This document shows positions 47,807 through 57,932 of a stretch of DNA of 64,000 nt, piece by piece. The position numbers were made by a program, and so were the translations under genes. Each line of letters opens with the position of its first letter. Position 1 is the first letter of the stretch. The notes beneath the pieces were generated by a model that saw only the letters and a list, made by a program, of their open reading frames with translations, did not search any database and was not told the origin of the DNA. This DNA comes from Kosmotoga arenicorallina S304 (lineage in GTDB: Bacteria; Thermotogota; Thermotogae; Petrotogales; Kosmotogaceae), in the NCBI RefSeq assembly GCF_001636545.1, contig NZ_JFHK01000002.1, positions 124,001 to 188,000 of the forward strand, written 5' to 3'.

Positions 47807-48211
47807 ATGGCGGGACTGATTGAATATTATGGAACCGGTAGAAGGAAATCTTCCGTTGCCCGTGTAAGACTTAGACCTGGAAACGGAAAGTTCAGAATAA
47901 ATGGAAGAGAATACGACGATCTGAAAGGTTATCTTCACAATGATGCTTGGGTAAGACATGCGTTAAGACCCCTCGTATTAACTGAAACTCTCGGCAAGTT
48001 TGATGTTGTCATGAGAGTTTCCGGAGGTGGACTTTCCGGACAGGCAGGAGCAATTAGACTCGGTCTTTCAAGAGCTCTTGTTGAGTTCAACGTGGATCTC
48101 AAACCTCTCCTTAAAAAAGAAGGACTTCTCACAAGCGATTCCAGAGTTGTCGAAAGAAAGAAATACGGCCTCAAAAAAGCAAGAAGAGCCCCTCAGTTCT
48201 CCAAACGTTAA
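47807..48211 (+). CDS. rpsI: 30S ribosomal protein S9
   Basis: A 134-residue ribosomal protein with [15 protein letters not shown] near the start, [19 protein letters not shown] in the middle and the universally conserved basic tail [12 protein letters not shown] that reaches the P site. It follows rplM by 13 bases with GAGGAGGT. Confidence 0.97.
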   Translation: MAGLIEYYGTGRRKSSVARVRLRPGNGKFRINGREYDDLKGYLHNDAWVRHALRPLVLTETLGKFDVVMRVSGGGLSGQAGAIRLGLSRALVEFNVDLKPLLKKEGLLTSDSRVVERKKYGLKKARRAPQFSKR

Positions 48212-48225
48212 GCTGCCTTTTATAG

Positions 48226-48256
48226 TGGGCCTGTGCAGAGCAGGCCCCTTTATACT
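48226..48256 (+). terminator. Hairpin after rpsI
   Basis: GGGCCTG / CAGGCCC with a seven-base loop; the downstream tail is CTTTATA, a weak T run, so some transcription may continue into dnaG. Confidence 0.6.
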
Positions 48257-48272
48257 GCCCGGTGGTGGTTGA

Positions 48273-50000
48273 GTGTTCAACAGGGAATTTGTGGAGGAAG
48301 TAAAAAGGAAAGTAGATATTGTGGCGCTTATAGAGCGCTACGTATCTTTACAGAAATCCGGAAACTACATGAGAGGATTATGCCCCTTCCACAGTGATAG
48401 TGATCCCTCCTTTTATGTTAGTCCAAGCAAAGGGTATTTCCATTGCTTTGGATGTGGCGAATCCGGTGATGCTATTAGTTTTATCCAGAAAATAGAGAAT
48501 CTGAGTTTCACAGAAGCCGTTGTTAAAGCCGCTGAATTTGCCAATTTATCGATACCGGATAATTTTAAGGTATCCACTGCATACGATGTTTACACGGCCA
48601 CTCTCAGCAAAGTGGCAAAAATTTATCACCAGATCCTATTCAAGGACGAAGGCAAAAAAATTCTTGATTATCTTCTTTCAAAGCGAAAGCTAACGATAGA
48701 AACGATTAAGAAGTTCCAAATTGGTTTTTCCCCTGATGATGAAACTTTTATCAAAGAAATTCAGTCAAAAGTGGGTGTAACGAGGGATGAGCTGATTAAA
48801 GCCGGTGTGGCTTTGAATAGAAATGGCAGTCTGATAGATCGATTTATCGGGAGGATAATGGTTCCCATCTTCAATGAATCTGGTCGCATAGTTGCCCTTG
48901 GTGGCCGTGCTACTGAAAAGGCTTTCGGTGCCAAATATATTAATTCACCTGAAACACGCTATTTCAAGAAGAAAGAAGTCCTTTTCAACCTTAACCTGGC
49001 AAAAAAGGCTATCAAAAATCTTGATTATGTTGTGATAGCCGAAGGTTATTTTGACGTAATGGCTCTTTTTGAGGCTGGCATAGAAAATGTTGTAGGTGTG
49101 CTGGGAACGGCATTAACAAGCAGGCATTTAATGACGATCAAAAACTTAACATCAAACATCCTGCTCTTTTTTGACTCTGATGAGGCCGGTTTAAAAGCGA
49201 GTATACGTTCAATTGAACTGGCTGAAAAGATGGGCTTCTCCATAGCCGTTGCAAAGTACAGCGGTGCAAAAGATCCATCAGACCTTTTCTGCTCCAAAGG
49301 AGCAAAAGCCATAAGAGAAATATTAACCAATGCTCTTCCTGCTCCTGTATTTCGCGTGGATTTCGTAAAAAGGGACATAGACATTTCCACAGGTCAGGGA
49401 AAGAAGAAGCTGGTGAACCTGATAAAAACCGCTGCGATGAACTACAAAAATGCCGGTGATTTGGCAAGCTTTAACATGCTGATACGAGCCCTGTCAGAAC
49501 GCACGGGTTATTCTGAAGAAAACCTGAAAGGTTACTTCAGAGGAGAAAACCGGGAACGAATTGAATATGCTTTTGAGAAGACAAAACTAACACCCCTTGA
49601 AAGGGAATTGATGCGTGTGTATTTCTCGCAACCAGGTTTCAGAAAACGTGTTGTCAGGGCCCTTGAACTTTCTGAAGTAGGTAGCTTGAAGAAATTAATA
49701 CCGCTGCTCAAGAAATCCCTCGAAATCGAAGAATTGCTAAAGATCGCGCCCCGCGAATTAGGCGAGGAATTGCTTCAATTATCTGAAGATACAATAGATA
49801 TTGAGATAGCACGAAGAATTGTGGAAGATGTTGAAACACGTGTGGGTGCTTCATTGATAAGGGAACAAATAAATGAAATAGACAGAAAAATCAAAATAGC
49901 GACCGACAAAGAAATCAAAAATTCTTTGTTGATAAGAAGGCTGGAATTATCTCGCCTGTTAAGGAAAACACGTGAAGGTGGTGATAACCATGGCAGGTGA
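48273..50000 (+). CDS. dnaG: DNA primase
   Basis: A 575-residue primase that makes RNA primers for replication. The zinc-binding [11 protein letters not shown] and [12 protein letters not shown] lie at about residues 37-65; the Toprim core has [12 protein letters not shown] (about 257) and [13 protein letters not shown] (about 306). GTG 48273 is the start. The last 11 bases overlap the rpoD gene, the classic macromolecular synthesis pairing. Confidence 0.96.
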   Translation: MFNREFVEEVKRKVDIVALIERYVSLQKSGNYMRGLCPFHSDSDPSFYVSPSKGYFHCFGCGESGDAISFIQKIENLSFTEAVVKAAEFANLSIPDNFKVSTAYDVYTATLSKVAKIYHQILFKDEGKKILDYLLSKRKLTIETIKKFQIGFSPDDETFIKEIQSKVGVTRDELIKAGVALNRNGSLIDRFIGRIMVPIFNESGRIVALGGRATEKAFGAKYINSPETRYFKKKEVLFNLNLAKKAIKNLDYVVIAEGYFDVMALFEAGIENVVGVLGTALTSRHLMTIKNLTSNILLFFDSDEAGLKASIRSIELAEKMGFSIAVAKYSGAKDPSDLFCSKGAKAIREILTNALPAPVFRVDFVKRDIDISTGQGKKKLVNLIKTAAMNYKNAGDLASFNMLIRALSERTGYSEENLKGYFRGENRERIEYAFEKTKLTPLERELMRVYFSQPGFRKRVVRALELSEVGSLKKLIPLLKKSLEIEELLKIAPRELGEELLQLSEDTIDIEIARRIVEDVETRVGASLIREQINEIDRKIKIATDKEIKNSLLIRRLELSRLLRKTREGGDNHGR

Positions 50001-51186
50001 AACAAAGAAAGGCGCTTCAAAATCACCTAAAAAAGCTGGTGAAAAAGTAGAATTGACGAAAGACGAAATTCAAAAGCGCATAAAGGAATTGCTGAAGAAG
50101 GGAAAAAAGCAGAGTTACATCACATATGAAGATATAGACAATGCTTTTCCACCCGATTATGAAGGTTTCGATTCCTCACTGGTAGAAGTTATTTATGAAG
50201 AATTCGAGAAGAATAAAATAGCTATTCTCGAGAAACCGCCAGATGCTGAAGAAAGCCCGGAAGACCTTGAAGAAAGTGAAGACTTTTCGTCGCTTCTTGA
50301 ACAGGAAGAGCCAGAAATGTATGACAACATTTCTCTAAAGGACCCCATAAAAATGTACCTGAAAGAGATCGGGAAAATACCTCTTCTCACCCCGAGCAAA
50401 GAAAGAGAATTGGCGCGTAGAGCCCAGAAAGGCGATCCGAAGGCCCGGGAAGAGCTCATTACCGCCAACCTCAGACTGGTGGTTTCAATCGCAAAACGCT
50501 ATATAGGAAGAGGATTAACGTTTCTTGATCTTATTCAGGAAGGAAATATCGGCTTGATAAAAGCGGTCGAGAAATTTGACTGGAAAAAGGGGTATAAATT
50601 CAGCACCTATGCAACCTGGTGGATCAGGCAGGCAATAACAAGGGCCATCGCAGATCAGGCAAGGACCATAAGGGTTCCAGTACATATGGTTGAAACCATA
50701 AACAAAGTAAATAAGGTGATTAGGGAGCACCTTCAGGAACATGGTGAATATCCCAGTGTAGAGGAATTGGGGAAGCTTACCGGCAAGCCGCCTGAAAAGA
50801 TAGAAGAAATCCTGGCAGCATCTAAAGAGACAGTTTCTCTCGAATCGCCTATAAGCGGTGACGAAGAATCCACAATGGGAGACTTTGTGCACGACGAATC
50901 CATCGAAAAACCCCAGGAAGCAGCTATGAAGATGCTTCTCAGGGAGCATATTGATCAGGTGCTTGATACCCTTAGTCCAAGAGAAGCCATGGTACTGAAA
51001 ATGAGGTATGGCCTTTTAGATGGTAAGACCAAAACATTAGAAGAAGTTGGACAGTTCTTCAACGTTACAAGAGAAAGAATAAGACAGATAGAAGTTAAAG
51101 CTTTGCGTAAATTGAGACATCCATCAAGGAGCAAACAGCTCAAAGCGCTTGTTGGAATGCTAACTAGCTCAAAATCTGAAAAATAG
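49990..51186 (+). CDS. rpoD: Primary sigma factor RpoD (SigA)
   Basis: A 398-residue housekeeping sigma factor. Region 1.2 ([17 protein letters not shown]), region 2 ([20 protein letters not shown], then [15 protein letters not shown]), region 3 and region 4 ([19 protein letters not shown]) are intact. The N-terminal region 1.1 is lysine- and glutamate-rich. ATG 49990 follows AAGGTGGTG inside the end of dnaG. Confidence 0.96.
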   Translation: MAGETKKGASKSPKKAGEKVELTKDEIQKRIKELLKKGKKQSYITYEDIDNAFPPDYEGFDSSLVEVIYEEFEKNKIAILEKPPDAEESPEDLEESEDFSSLLEQEEPEMYDNISLKDPIKMYLKEIGKIPLLTPSKERELARRAQKGDPKAREELITANLRLVVSIAKRYIGRGLTFLDLIQEGNIGLIKAVEKFDWKKGYKFSTYATWWIRQAITRAIADQARTIRVPVHMVETINKVNKVIREHLQEHGEYPSVEELGKLTGKPPEKIEEILAASKETVSLESPISGDEESTMGDFVHDESIEKPQEAAMKMLLREHIDQVLDTLSPREAMVLKMRYGLLDGKTKTLEEVGQFFNVTRERIRQIEVKALRKLRHPSRSKQLKALVGMLTSSKSEK

Positions 51187-51283
51187 CCCCTTTTTAGTTT
51201 AGAAAAGTCCTTTTAATTTTCGTATCACCAGTTGTAAAAATATTTATCGTATAATTCTAAATGAAGTAAAGGGGCGTGAGAAA

Positions 51284-51460
51284 ATGGAACCTAAGAAAGT
51301 GGTTACTAACATAGCAACCAGTCCAAAAATTCTTTCACAAATTGATTTGATCAAACGCGCCACAAAAGGTGACAAAAACGCCAATGAAGAAGTCATAAAG
51401 CGACTTTCTTGCTATACGAATAAAGCTGCTGAAAGAAAAGAAGGGCAGCCTGGTGAATAA
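51284..51460 (+). CDS. Small conserved-looking protein of unknown function
   Basis: A 58-residue basic protein (starts MEPKKVVTNIATSPKI, contains DLIKRATKGDKNANEEVIKR). It has AAAGGGGCG eight bases before the ATG. TATAAT at 51250-51255 suggests a promoter close upstream, though the -35 box is weak. Its last codons lie inside a terminator stem and its stop overlaps the next gene. A short segment resembles the [14 protein letters not shown] helix of sigma region 1.2/2.1, which may be coincidence. Function unknown. Confidence 0.6.
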   Translation: MEPKKVVTNIATSPKILSQIDLIKRATKGDKNANEEVIKRLSCYTNKAAERKEGQPGE

Positions 51461-51476
51461 GGCTGCCCTTTATTTA
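51441..51476 (+). terminator. Terminator overlapping the 58-residue gene and the start of the ABC-like gene
   Basis: AAGGGCAGCC / GGCTGCCCTT is a perfect 10-bp stem with a 10-base loop, followed by TATTT. The GTG start (51453) and the upstream stop (51458-51460) are both in the loop. Confidence 0.8.
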
Positions 51477-52169
51477 GAAAACTTCTCCCTTATTGTTGAC
51501 AGCGAGAAAAAACTCGATAGTATCACCATTACCATAAATCATGGAGAAGTTACGCTTATATATGGTCCAAGAAATTCAGGCAAATCCCTGCTGTTAAGAT
51601 CCTTTATTCACTTGAATGAGGAACTTTTTGATAACGTTGAAGGTACCGGGACGATAACATTTAATGGAACGCCCCTTCAGGAATTGCCAAAAAAGGAGCT
51701 CAGGCAGAAGATATCTTATATTGACACATCCTTTTTGTACACCATTGATAATTTCAGCGTTATAGAGTTTTTCAGGTTTTTGAAAGGGAAAAATTTCAGT
51801 TTTGAGGAATTTAGTGATAAAGAGCTGGATTTGCTACAGCTTTTAGAACTTCAAAGCATCCTCCAAACAAATCCAAAGACTTCACTTAAGCAATTTCCAT
51901 CTTCGCTAAAACTATCGCTGCTTATTTACTCAACATTTATCAGGGATCCTGAGGTCGTCATTATTGACAATGTTCTGGATCATCTGGACGATCAATCCTG
52001 CACATTGGTAAAAAATCTTCTTCTCGATTCAAAGGGTGAGCGAGCTCTCATAATTTCTTCGCGTTTTTTTCACAGATTTATGGACATCGCTGATTTGTTG
52101 ATATACCTAAAAAATGGTAAAATTTTATATGCCGACGAACCAGAAAAATTTGTTCTGATGAGTCGCTAA
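51453..52169 (+). CDS. Degenerate ABC-type ATPase
   Basis: A 238-residue protein with the ABC fold. Walker A is intact (YGPRNSGKSLLL, about residue 36). The signature region reads LKQFPSSLKLSLLIYS in place of LSGGQ, and Walker B reads VVIIDNVLDHLD, with Asn where the catalytic Glu should be. It may bind ATP but hydrolyse it poorly. No permease or binding protein is adjacent. The start GTG lies in a terminator loop and overlaps the preceding stop, so translation is probably coupled. EGTGTITFNG recalls phosphate-type ABC ATPases. Role unknown. Confidence 0.75.
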   Translation: MNKAALYLENFSLIVDSEKKLDSITITINHGEVTLIYGPRNSGKSLLLRSFIHLNEELFDNVEGTGTITFNGTPLQELPKKELRQKISYIDTSFLYTIDNFSVIEFFRFLKGKNFSFEEFSDKELDLLQLLELQSILQTNPKTSLKQFPSSLKLSLLIYSTFIRDPEVVIIDNVLDHLDDQSCTLVKNLLLDSKGERALIISSRFFHRFMDIADLLIYLKNGKILYADEPEKFVLMSR

Positions 52170-52200
52170 ACATTTATCATAATACCCGGAGGTGTGCCCT

Positions 52201-53160
52201 TTGGAGGTACTGACGGTCGCATTAAATCCTGCGTTAGACCGGGAAGTTGTTGTTAACAATTTCCAGATTAATGAATTGCACAGAATAAATAATCAAAAAT
52301 ACTCTGTCATGGAACCCGGCGGTAAAGGGATTAATGTTTCTTTAATCCTCTCCGGGCTTGGGATTCACAGTATTGCCATGGGCTTTTTGGGCGGCTTTAT
52401 CGGTTCCATTGTCGAACAGAAATTGAGAATGTTGAGCGATATCGTCACAACGAATTTTGTCTTTGTTGACGAGGAAACGCGTGAAAATTTAGCGATAATC
52501 GATCCTTCTAATGACACGATTACCGAAATCAATTCCCTCGGGCCAACTATTGATGAGAAATCGATGAAACAGTTCATGAGAAGATATGAGATCTCCCTGA
52601 AACGTACTGAGTGCACTGTGTTATCGGGCAGCGTTCCGCCAGGAGTTTCGAAGGATTATTATCTTGAACTCATAAGGAAAGCAAAAAACTCTGAAAAGCT
52701 GGTTATCTGCGAATCTATCGGAGAATACTTTGAACAGGCAGTAAAAGAAGGTTTGATTACTGTCGTAAAGCCTGACCTGAGAAGTAAGAATGAATTTCTG
52801 GGGGAAACTTTGAAAACCCTTGAAGATTATGTAAGAGCCGCCGAAGAAACAGTCAAGATGGGAAGCAAAATGGCAATTCTCTCTTATGAAATTGAGGGCG
52901 ATGTTGTTGCTACCTCAGATGGGGTCTGGCTATTGAAAGCAAAAGAGCACATCGAGAGATCACATCTTCTCGGAACAGGCGACAGCTTTGTGGCTGGTGT
53001 AGTGTATAAGCTGTTAAGGGGCAAAAAGGATCTACTTGAAGCTGCAAAATGGGGCATGGCCGCTGCCATAGCTGAAACAAAGTTCATTGGAAAAGAGTTT
53101 ATTTCAACAGATGATGTTGAAATATGCTCAGATGCTTTTGAAGTAAGCAGACTGAGGTGA
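52201..53160 (+). CDS. PfkB-family sugar kinase (1-phosphofructokinase-like)
   Basis: A 319-residue kinase. VALNPALDREVVV at the start, EPGGKGINVSLILSGLG (about residue 36) and LGTGDSFVAGVVY (about 256, catalytic Asp) are PfkB motifs; the N-terminal pattern fits the FruK/LacC branch acting on a phosphorylated hexose. TTG 52201 follows GGAGGTG with the right spacing; GTG 52192 lies in that site. No PTS genes are adjacent, so the substrate is open. Confidence 0.82.
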   Translation: MEVLTVALNPALDREVVVNNFQINELHRINNQKYSVMEPGGKGINVSLILSGLGIHSIAMGFLGGFIGSIVEQKLRMLSDIVTTNFVFVDEETRENLAIIDPSNDTITEINSLGPTIDEKSMKQFMRRYEISLKRTECTVLSGSVPPGVSKDYYLELIRKAKNSEKLVICESIGEYFEQAVKEGLITVVKPDLRSKNEFLGETLKTLEDYVRAAEETVKMGSKMAILSYEIEGDVVATSDGVWLLKAKEHIERSHLLGTGDSFVAGVVYKLLRGKKDLLEAAKWGMAAAIAETKFIGKEFISTDDVEICSDAFEVSRLR

Positions 53161-53164
53161 TTAA

Positions 53165-53620
53165 ATGAAAGTTGAAACTGCAATGATAAAGGATGTATCA
53201 GCTATTTTTGAAGACGAAACTGTTGAAGAATTCATCATTTCATGCATAAGAAAAAATAGATCGGGTTTCCCCGTGGTCGATGAGCATTTCAGAGTGGTCG
53301 GCTTTATAAGCGAAAGTGATATAATTAACAACGCTCTCCCAAGCTATTTTTCTTTGTTACAGAGTGCATCATTTATACCCGATACTCATCAATTTGTGAG
53401 GAAAATCGGCGAAATAAAAGATGAGCCAGTTTCAAAATTTATGGTCACGCCACCAATAGTAATTCATCCTGAGGACACAGCTATACATGCCGCTGACTTA
53501 CTCATCAAAAAAAGACTTAAAGCCATACCGGTAGTAGATAGTGAACATAGACTTATAGGCATCTTTACCAGAATAAATCTTATTCATGTCGCATTAGAAG
53601 GAAAGATCAACAACCAATGA
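53165..53620 (+). CDS. CBS-domain pair protein
   Basis: A 151-residue protein made of two CBS domains (residues 1-70: RSGFPVVDEHFRVVGFISE; 80-150: LKAIPVVDSEHRLIGIFTR). Such modules bind adenine nucleotides and regulate partners. It starts four bases after the kinase gene and overlaps mtaB (ATGA), but what it regulates is not shown. Confidence 0.88.
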   Translation: MKVETAMIKDVSAIFEDETVEEFIISCIRKNRSGFPVVDEHFRVVGFISESDIINNALPSYFSLLQSASFIPDTHQFVRKIGEIKDEPVSKFMVTPPIVIHPEDTAIHAADLLIKKRLKAIPVVDSEHRLIGIFTRINLIHVALEGKINNQ

Positions 53621-54915
53621 AAAAAGTATCATTCTTCACTTTTGGGTGCAAGCTGAATCAATATGAATCCCAGGGTATGGCTGAAAAGCTTCACGATGAA
53701 TATAAAATAGCCTTTGACGATGATAACGCTGACATATACATCATAAATTCCTGTACTGTTACAGCCGAGGCAGAAAGGAAACTCAGGCAGCTTTATCGCA
53801 GACTCAAAAAGAAATCTCCCAAAAGCAACTTTGTCATAGTAGGCTGTTATTCAGAGGTCAACCCGGAAGAATTGAAAGAACTTGGTTTTGACCTTGTCTT
53901 AGGCGTAAAGCAAAAGGTAAACATAAGAGCTGAGCTTTCGAAGTTATTAGATGGCGAAGCCAGAGATAAAGCAGCAGAAATATTGGGACAAACATATTTC
54001 AGCGTAAGTTCCAGCCCTGAAGGAAGAACAAGAGCTTATATAGGGATTGAGGATGGCTGCTTGAATCACTGCGCCTATTGCCGTATAAGGCTTGCCCGGG
54101 GAACACGAATCGATAGTAAGCCTGTGGAGCTGATTGTAAATGAATTCACAGATCTCCTGAGAGCTGGTTTTAAAGAAATAGTGTTAACGGGCATTAATAT
54201 CGGCTTCTACGGCTTTGGAAGTTCCACAAAGCTGGTAGAATTGTTAAAAAGGTTGCTTGCATTTGAGGGCAATTGGCGCATCAGGCTCAGTTCCCTTGAC
54301 CCCAGATTGATTGACCAGGAACTTATCCAGTTGATAACAGAAAATCCGGAGAAAATTGCCCAGCACGTTCATTTATCACTTCAGAGCGGTTCTGATAGAG
54401 TGCTGAAATTGATGAAACGAAATTATACCAAAAATAAATATAGATCCATAGTAAACGATTTCCGGCGGAATAACCCACGGTTTTCTTTCACCACAGATAT
54501 CATTGTGGGATTTCCCGGTGAAACTAGAGAAGATTTTTTGGAAACTCTGGATTTTGTAAGAGAACTGGAGTTTTTGAAGATACATGTTTTTAGGTTTTCT
54601 CCCAGACCCGGAACAGAAGCGGCAAAGATGGTTGATCAGGTTCCCGGAAACATTAAGAAAGAACGCGCTTTGATCTTAAAAGAGATAGCCGAAAGAAGCT
54701 CATTAAGTTATCTCAAGAAACAACTTGGCCGCGAAAGTTTAGTTCTTATTGAAAGAAGTGATGGAAAATACAGCTTTGGTTATGATGAATATTTCATACA
54801 GCACAAGGTACCCGGCTCTTTACCAAAGGAGTTCATTAGAGTAAGGACATCAGAAATCTTTGAATCGGGGGCATTTTCCAGTGCAGAATTTCATTGTAAA
54901 TCAATGGTTACCTGA
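53617..54915 (+). CDS. mtaB: tRNA t6A37 methylthiotransferase MtaB
   Basis: A 432-residue radical SAM enzyme of the MiaB family that adds a methylthio group to threonylcarbamoyl-adenosine 37 of tRNA. The N-terminal cluster is marked by FGCKLNQYES and INSCTVTAEAE and VGCYSEV; the radical SAM cysteines are in GCLNHCAYCRI (about residue 147). TFGCKLNQ rather than TYGCQMN points to MtaB. It overlaps the CBS gene by four bases. Confidence 0.92.
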   Translation: MKKVSFFTFGCKLNQYESQGMAEKLHDEYKIAFDDDNADIYIINSCTVTAEAERKLRQLYRRLKKKSPKSNFVIVGCYSEVNPEELKELGFDLVLGVKQKVNIRAELSKLLDGEARDKAAEILGQTYFSVSSSPEGRTRAYIGIEDGCLNHCAYCRIRLARGTRIDSKPVELIVNEFTDLLRAGFKEIVLTGINIGFYGFGSSTKLVELLKRLLAFEGNWRIRLSSLDPRLIDQELIQLITENPEKIAQHVHLSLQSGSDRVLKLMKRNYTKNKYRSIVNDFRRNNPRFSFTTDIIVGFPGETREDFLETLDFVRELEFLKIHVFRFSPRPGTEAAKMVDQVPGNIKKERALILKEIAERSSLSYLKKQLGRESLVLIERSDGKYSFGYDEYFIQHKVPGSLPKEFIRVRTSEIFESGAFSSAEFHCKSMVT

Positions 54916-55720
54916 CGAGGATTCTTCTATCAATATTAAGTCCGACTGGTTCGTAAAAGGTCTTTTCCTTTACGAGGTTGTCAGGACCTACAATAGGCTC
55001 CCCTTTGCTTTGAAAAAGCACTATGACAGGCTTTTGCGTTGTGCTGAATACATGGGAGTTGAAAAAGCCCTTCCAGGCTTTGACAGGCTGGCTTCACTTG
55101 TTATGGAAGGAATTGAAATGAACAGGACTAATAGCGAACTTAGGATAAGGATTGTGCTTGCCGGGCAGAATCTTTTGCTCCTCTATGAAGAGCTTCCTGT
55201 AATATCAAAGGATATTTATGAACTGGGAGTTAAAGTGGGAATATCTCCCTTTCAAAGACCGTCAGAAAACATAATTCCGGGGAAATTGAAACTAATTGGA
55301 GCTCCCTGGAGCTTTCTCTCAAAAACCAGGCTGGGCGAATGTTATGACCTGCTTCTTTTAAATGAAAAGGGCGAGCTCTGCGAAGGTTCCTTTACGAATG
55401 TATTCCTGGTAAAAGAAGAAACCTTGATTACCCCGTACGAGGCCTCAGGAATTCTACCGGGAATAACCCGCGAAAATGTACTAAATCTTGCTTCTGCATT
55501 GGAAATGAAGGTTGAAATCAGAAAAGTGATGGCCTGGGAAGCTTTTGTCGCTGATGAAATCTTTCTAACGCATACAAGCGCTGGCATTGTTCCCGTAAGG
55601 CGATTGGAGAGCAAGGTCTTAATTGAGGAATTTCCAGATGGTTATACAAGAATTCTCATGGATAACTTCGAAGGTTATGTTATGACCCGAGAGGACAACT
55701 GGAAGGGGATAAAGCTTTGA
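54881..55720 (+). CDS. PLP-dependent class IV aminotransferase or aminodeoxychorismate lyase
   Basis: A 279-residue fold-type IV PLP enzyme. GLFLYEVVRTYN and LKKHYDRLLRCAEYM open it, the PLP-lysine is probably in SKTRLGECYDLLLL (about residue 147), and GELCEGSFTNVFLV, EASGILPGITRENVL and TSAGIVPV follow. It could be a branched-chain or D-amino acid aminotransferase or PabC. GTG 54881 gives the best site; TTG 54860 is an alternative. It overlaps mtaB. Confidence 0.82.
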   Translation: MQNFIVNQWLPDEDSSINIKSDWFVKGLFLYEVVRTYNRLPFALKKHYDRLLRCAEYMGVEKALPGFDRLASLVMEGIEMNRTNSELRIRIVLAGQNLLLLYEELPVISKDIYELGVKVGISPFQRPSENIIPGKLKLIGAPWSFLSKTRLGECYDLLLLNEKGELCEGSFTNVFLVKEETLITPYEASGILPGITRENVLNLASALEMKVEIRKVMAWEAFVADEIFLTHTSAGIVPVRRLESKVLIEEFPDGYTRILMDNFEGYVMTREDNWKGIKL

Positions 55721-56013
55721 AGAAAAACTACAAGCCTTTATCAGATATTTTTGATGAGCTTTCGAGAACCAATCCTCTTCTGAGAAAAATAAGGATCCTG
55801 AGGCTTAAAAACGAGTGGGCAAATATAGTAGGCCCCATCGTTTCTCAACACTCCAGAATTGTTGATTATTCTGATGGGACGCTTATTGTTGGTGCTGACG
55901 ATGGCTTATGGATTCATGAGCTTTCAATAAAGAAAACCGCAATATTGAGCAGGTTGAATAAACATCTTGGCACTAAATTAATTAACCGCATAAAATTCAT
56001 ATCAAAGAAATAG
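55717..56013 (+). CDS. DUF721/DciA-like protein
   Basis: A 98-residue basic protein of the DUF721 family, which includes DciA, a loader of the replicative helicase. The pattern LKNEWANIVGPIVSQHSRIV with DGTLIVGADDGLWIHEL is typical. The gene lies directly before gyrB, its usual neighbour. TTG 55717 overlaps the preceding stop. Confidence 0.75.
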   Translation: MKKNYKPLSDIFDELSRTNPLLRKIRILRLKNEWANIVGPIVSQHSRIVDYSDGTLIVGADDGLWIHELSIKKTAILSRLNKHLGTKLINRIKFISKK

Positions 56014-56027
56014 TTGGAGGTGTACGA

Positions 56028-57926
56028 ATGCCTGAAAAAGGTTACAATGCTGAAAGTATAAAAATACTCAAAGGTCTTGACCCCGTAAGAAAAAGACCCG
56101 GTATGTATATAGGTTCAACGGGAAAGGCTGGACTTCATCACCTTGTGTATGAAGTCGTTGATAACAGTATCGATGAAGTTGTAGCAGGATTTTGTGATCA
56201 GATAGAAGTTACTATCTTTGAAGATGGTACTGTGAGAGTAATGGACAACGGTAGAGGAATACCCGTTGATGTTCACCCTGATACAGGCACCAGTGCACTT
56301 GAAGTGGTAATGACAACCCTTCACGCTGGTGGCAAATTTTCGAAAGACAGCTATAAAATCAGCGGTGGTTTGCATGGTGTCGGTGTTTCCGTTGTAAATG
56401 CGCTTTCTGAATGGCTTGAAGTGAAAGTTCATAGGGAAGGCGAAATCTATCGCCAACGTTATGAAAGAGGTATTCCTGTAACACCTGTTGAGATAATAGG
56501 TAAAACAGATAAAAGGGGAACAGAAACCTGGTTTAAGCCTGACAAGCTTGTCTTCACGACCACCGATTTCGATTTTGACATTCTTGAATCGCGACTGAGG
56601 GAGCTTGCTTTTTTGAATCCCAGCGTGCGAATAATCTTTGAAGACAAAAGAATCAATGAAAAGCGCGCATTCCATTTTGAAGGCGGCATATCGGAATTTG
56701 TTAAATTCATGAACAGGAAGAAAACAGCTATCAACAAGGAGCCCTACTATATAGAAGGAACCTTCAACGATATAAAAGTTCAGCTTGCATTGCAATACAC
56801 GACATCATTTGAAGAGCACATATTGACCTTTGTAAACAACATCAAGACGGTGGAAGGCGGAACTCACCTTACAGGGTTCAAGACGATTTTAACAAAACTC
56901 ATAAACGATTACGCGAAAAAATTCAACATAATAAAAGAGAAAGACCCCAATTTACAGGGAGAAGATGTCAGGGAGGGCTTAACAGCAGTCTTGAGCATTT
57001 TCATCAAAGAACCCCAGTTCGAAGGACAGACAAAAGCCAAGCTTGGAAATGAGGAAGGCTATGAGGCGGTTATTAAGGTGCTCAGAGACAAGTTGCCGGA
57101 GGTCTTTGAATACAACCAGAAAGAAGTTAAGGCCATCATATCAAAAGCAGTAGATGCGGCCAAAGCGAGATTGGCAGCGAAAAAGGCCCGCGAGATGGTT
57201 AGAAGGAAAAATGCCCTTGAAAACACAACTCTTCCCGGCAAGCTGGCCGATTGTATCTCCCAGGACCTTGACAACACGGAATTGTTTATTGTTGAAGGTG
57301 ACTCAGCTGGCGGCTCGGCAAAGCAGGCAAGAGACAGGGAATTCCAGGCTATATTGCCTTTGAGAGGTAAGATATTGAACGTGGAAAAAGCCAGTTTTGA
57401 AAAACTGCTGAAAAACGAGCAGATAAACAACATAATCGTTGCTGTGGGAACCGGGATCGGTGATGATTTGAACCTGGAAAAGTTGAGATACGGGAAGATC
57501 ATAATCATGACAGATGCTGATGTGGACGGAGCACATATCAGAACGCTGATTTTAACGCTTCTGTATCGTTATATGACTCCACTCATTTCAACTGGTAGGG
57601 TTTATATAGCCCAGGCACCTCTTTACAAGGTGGAGCTCAATAGAAAGAAATATTACTTCTTCTCAGATGAGGAACTTGAAGCTTTCTCAAAGGAAAATGC
57701 CGGAAAAAGGCTAAACATCCAGAGATATAAAGGACTTGGCGAGATGAATCCCGATCAACTTTGGGAAACGACAATGGATCCTGTAAGAAGAAAACTAATA
57801 AGAATAGAGATGGAAGATGCCGAAGAAGCGGACAGGGTATTTAGCATATTAATGGGAAGCGAAGTGGGCGAGAGACGTGATTTTATCAAGCGCCATGCCC
57901 TGTCAGTTGACAATCTCGACATCTGA
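56028..57926 (+). CDS. gyrB: DNA gyrase subunit B
   Basis: A 632-residue type II topoisomerase subunit. GHKL ATPase motifs (YEVVDNSIDEVVAG, DNGRGIPVDVH, GGLHGVGVSVVNAL), QTKAKLGN, and the Toprim motifs (VEGDSAGGSAKQARDR, MTDADVDGAHIRTL) are complete, ending in the QRYKGLGEMNPDQLWETT region. GGAGGTG precedes the ATG. Confidence 0.97.
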   Translation: MPEKGYNAESIKILKGLDPVRKRPGMYIGSTGKAGLHHLVYEVVDNSIDEVVAGFCDQIEVTIFEDGTVRVMDNGRGIPVDVHPDTGTSALEVVMTTLHAGGKFSKDSYKISGGLHGVGVSVVNALSEWLEVKVHREGEIYRQRYERGIPVTPVEIIGKTDKRGTETWFKPDKLVFTTTDFDFDILESRLRELAFLNPSVRIIFEDKRINEKRAFHFEGGISEFVKFMNRKKTAINKEPYYIEGTFNDIKVQLALQYTTSFEEHILTFVNNIKTVEGGTHLTGFKTILTKLINDYAKKFNIIKEKDPNLQGEDVREGLTAVLSIFIKEPQFEGQTKAKLGNEEGYEAVIKVLRDKLPEVFEYNQKEVKAIISKAVDAAKARLAAKKAREMVRRKNALENTTLPGKLADCISQDLDNTELFIVEGDSAGGSAKQARDREFQAILPLRGKILNVEKASFEKLLKNEQINNIIVAVGTGIGDDLNLEKLRYGKIIIMTDADVDGAHIRTLILTLLYRYMTPLISTGRVYIAQAPLYKVELNRKKYYFFSDEELEAFSKENAGKRLNIQRYKGLGEMNPDQLWETTMDPVRRKLIRIEMEDAEEADRVFSILMGSEVGERRDFIKRHALSVDNLDI

Positions 57927-57932
57927 TGTGCT

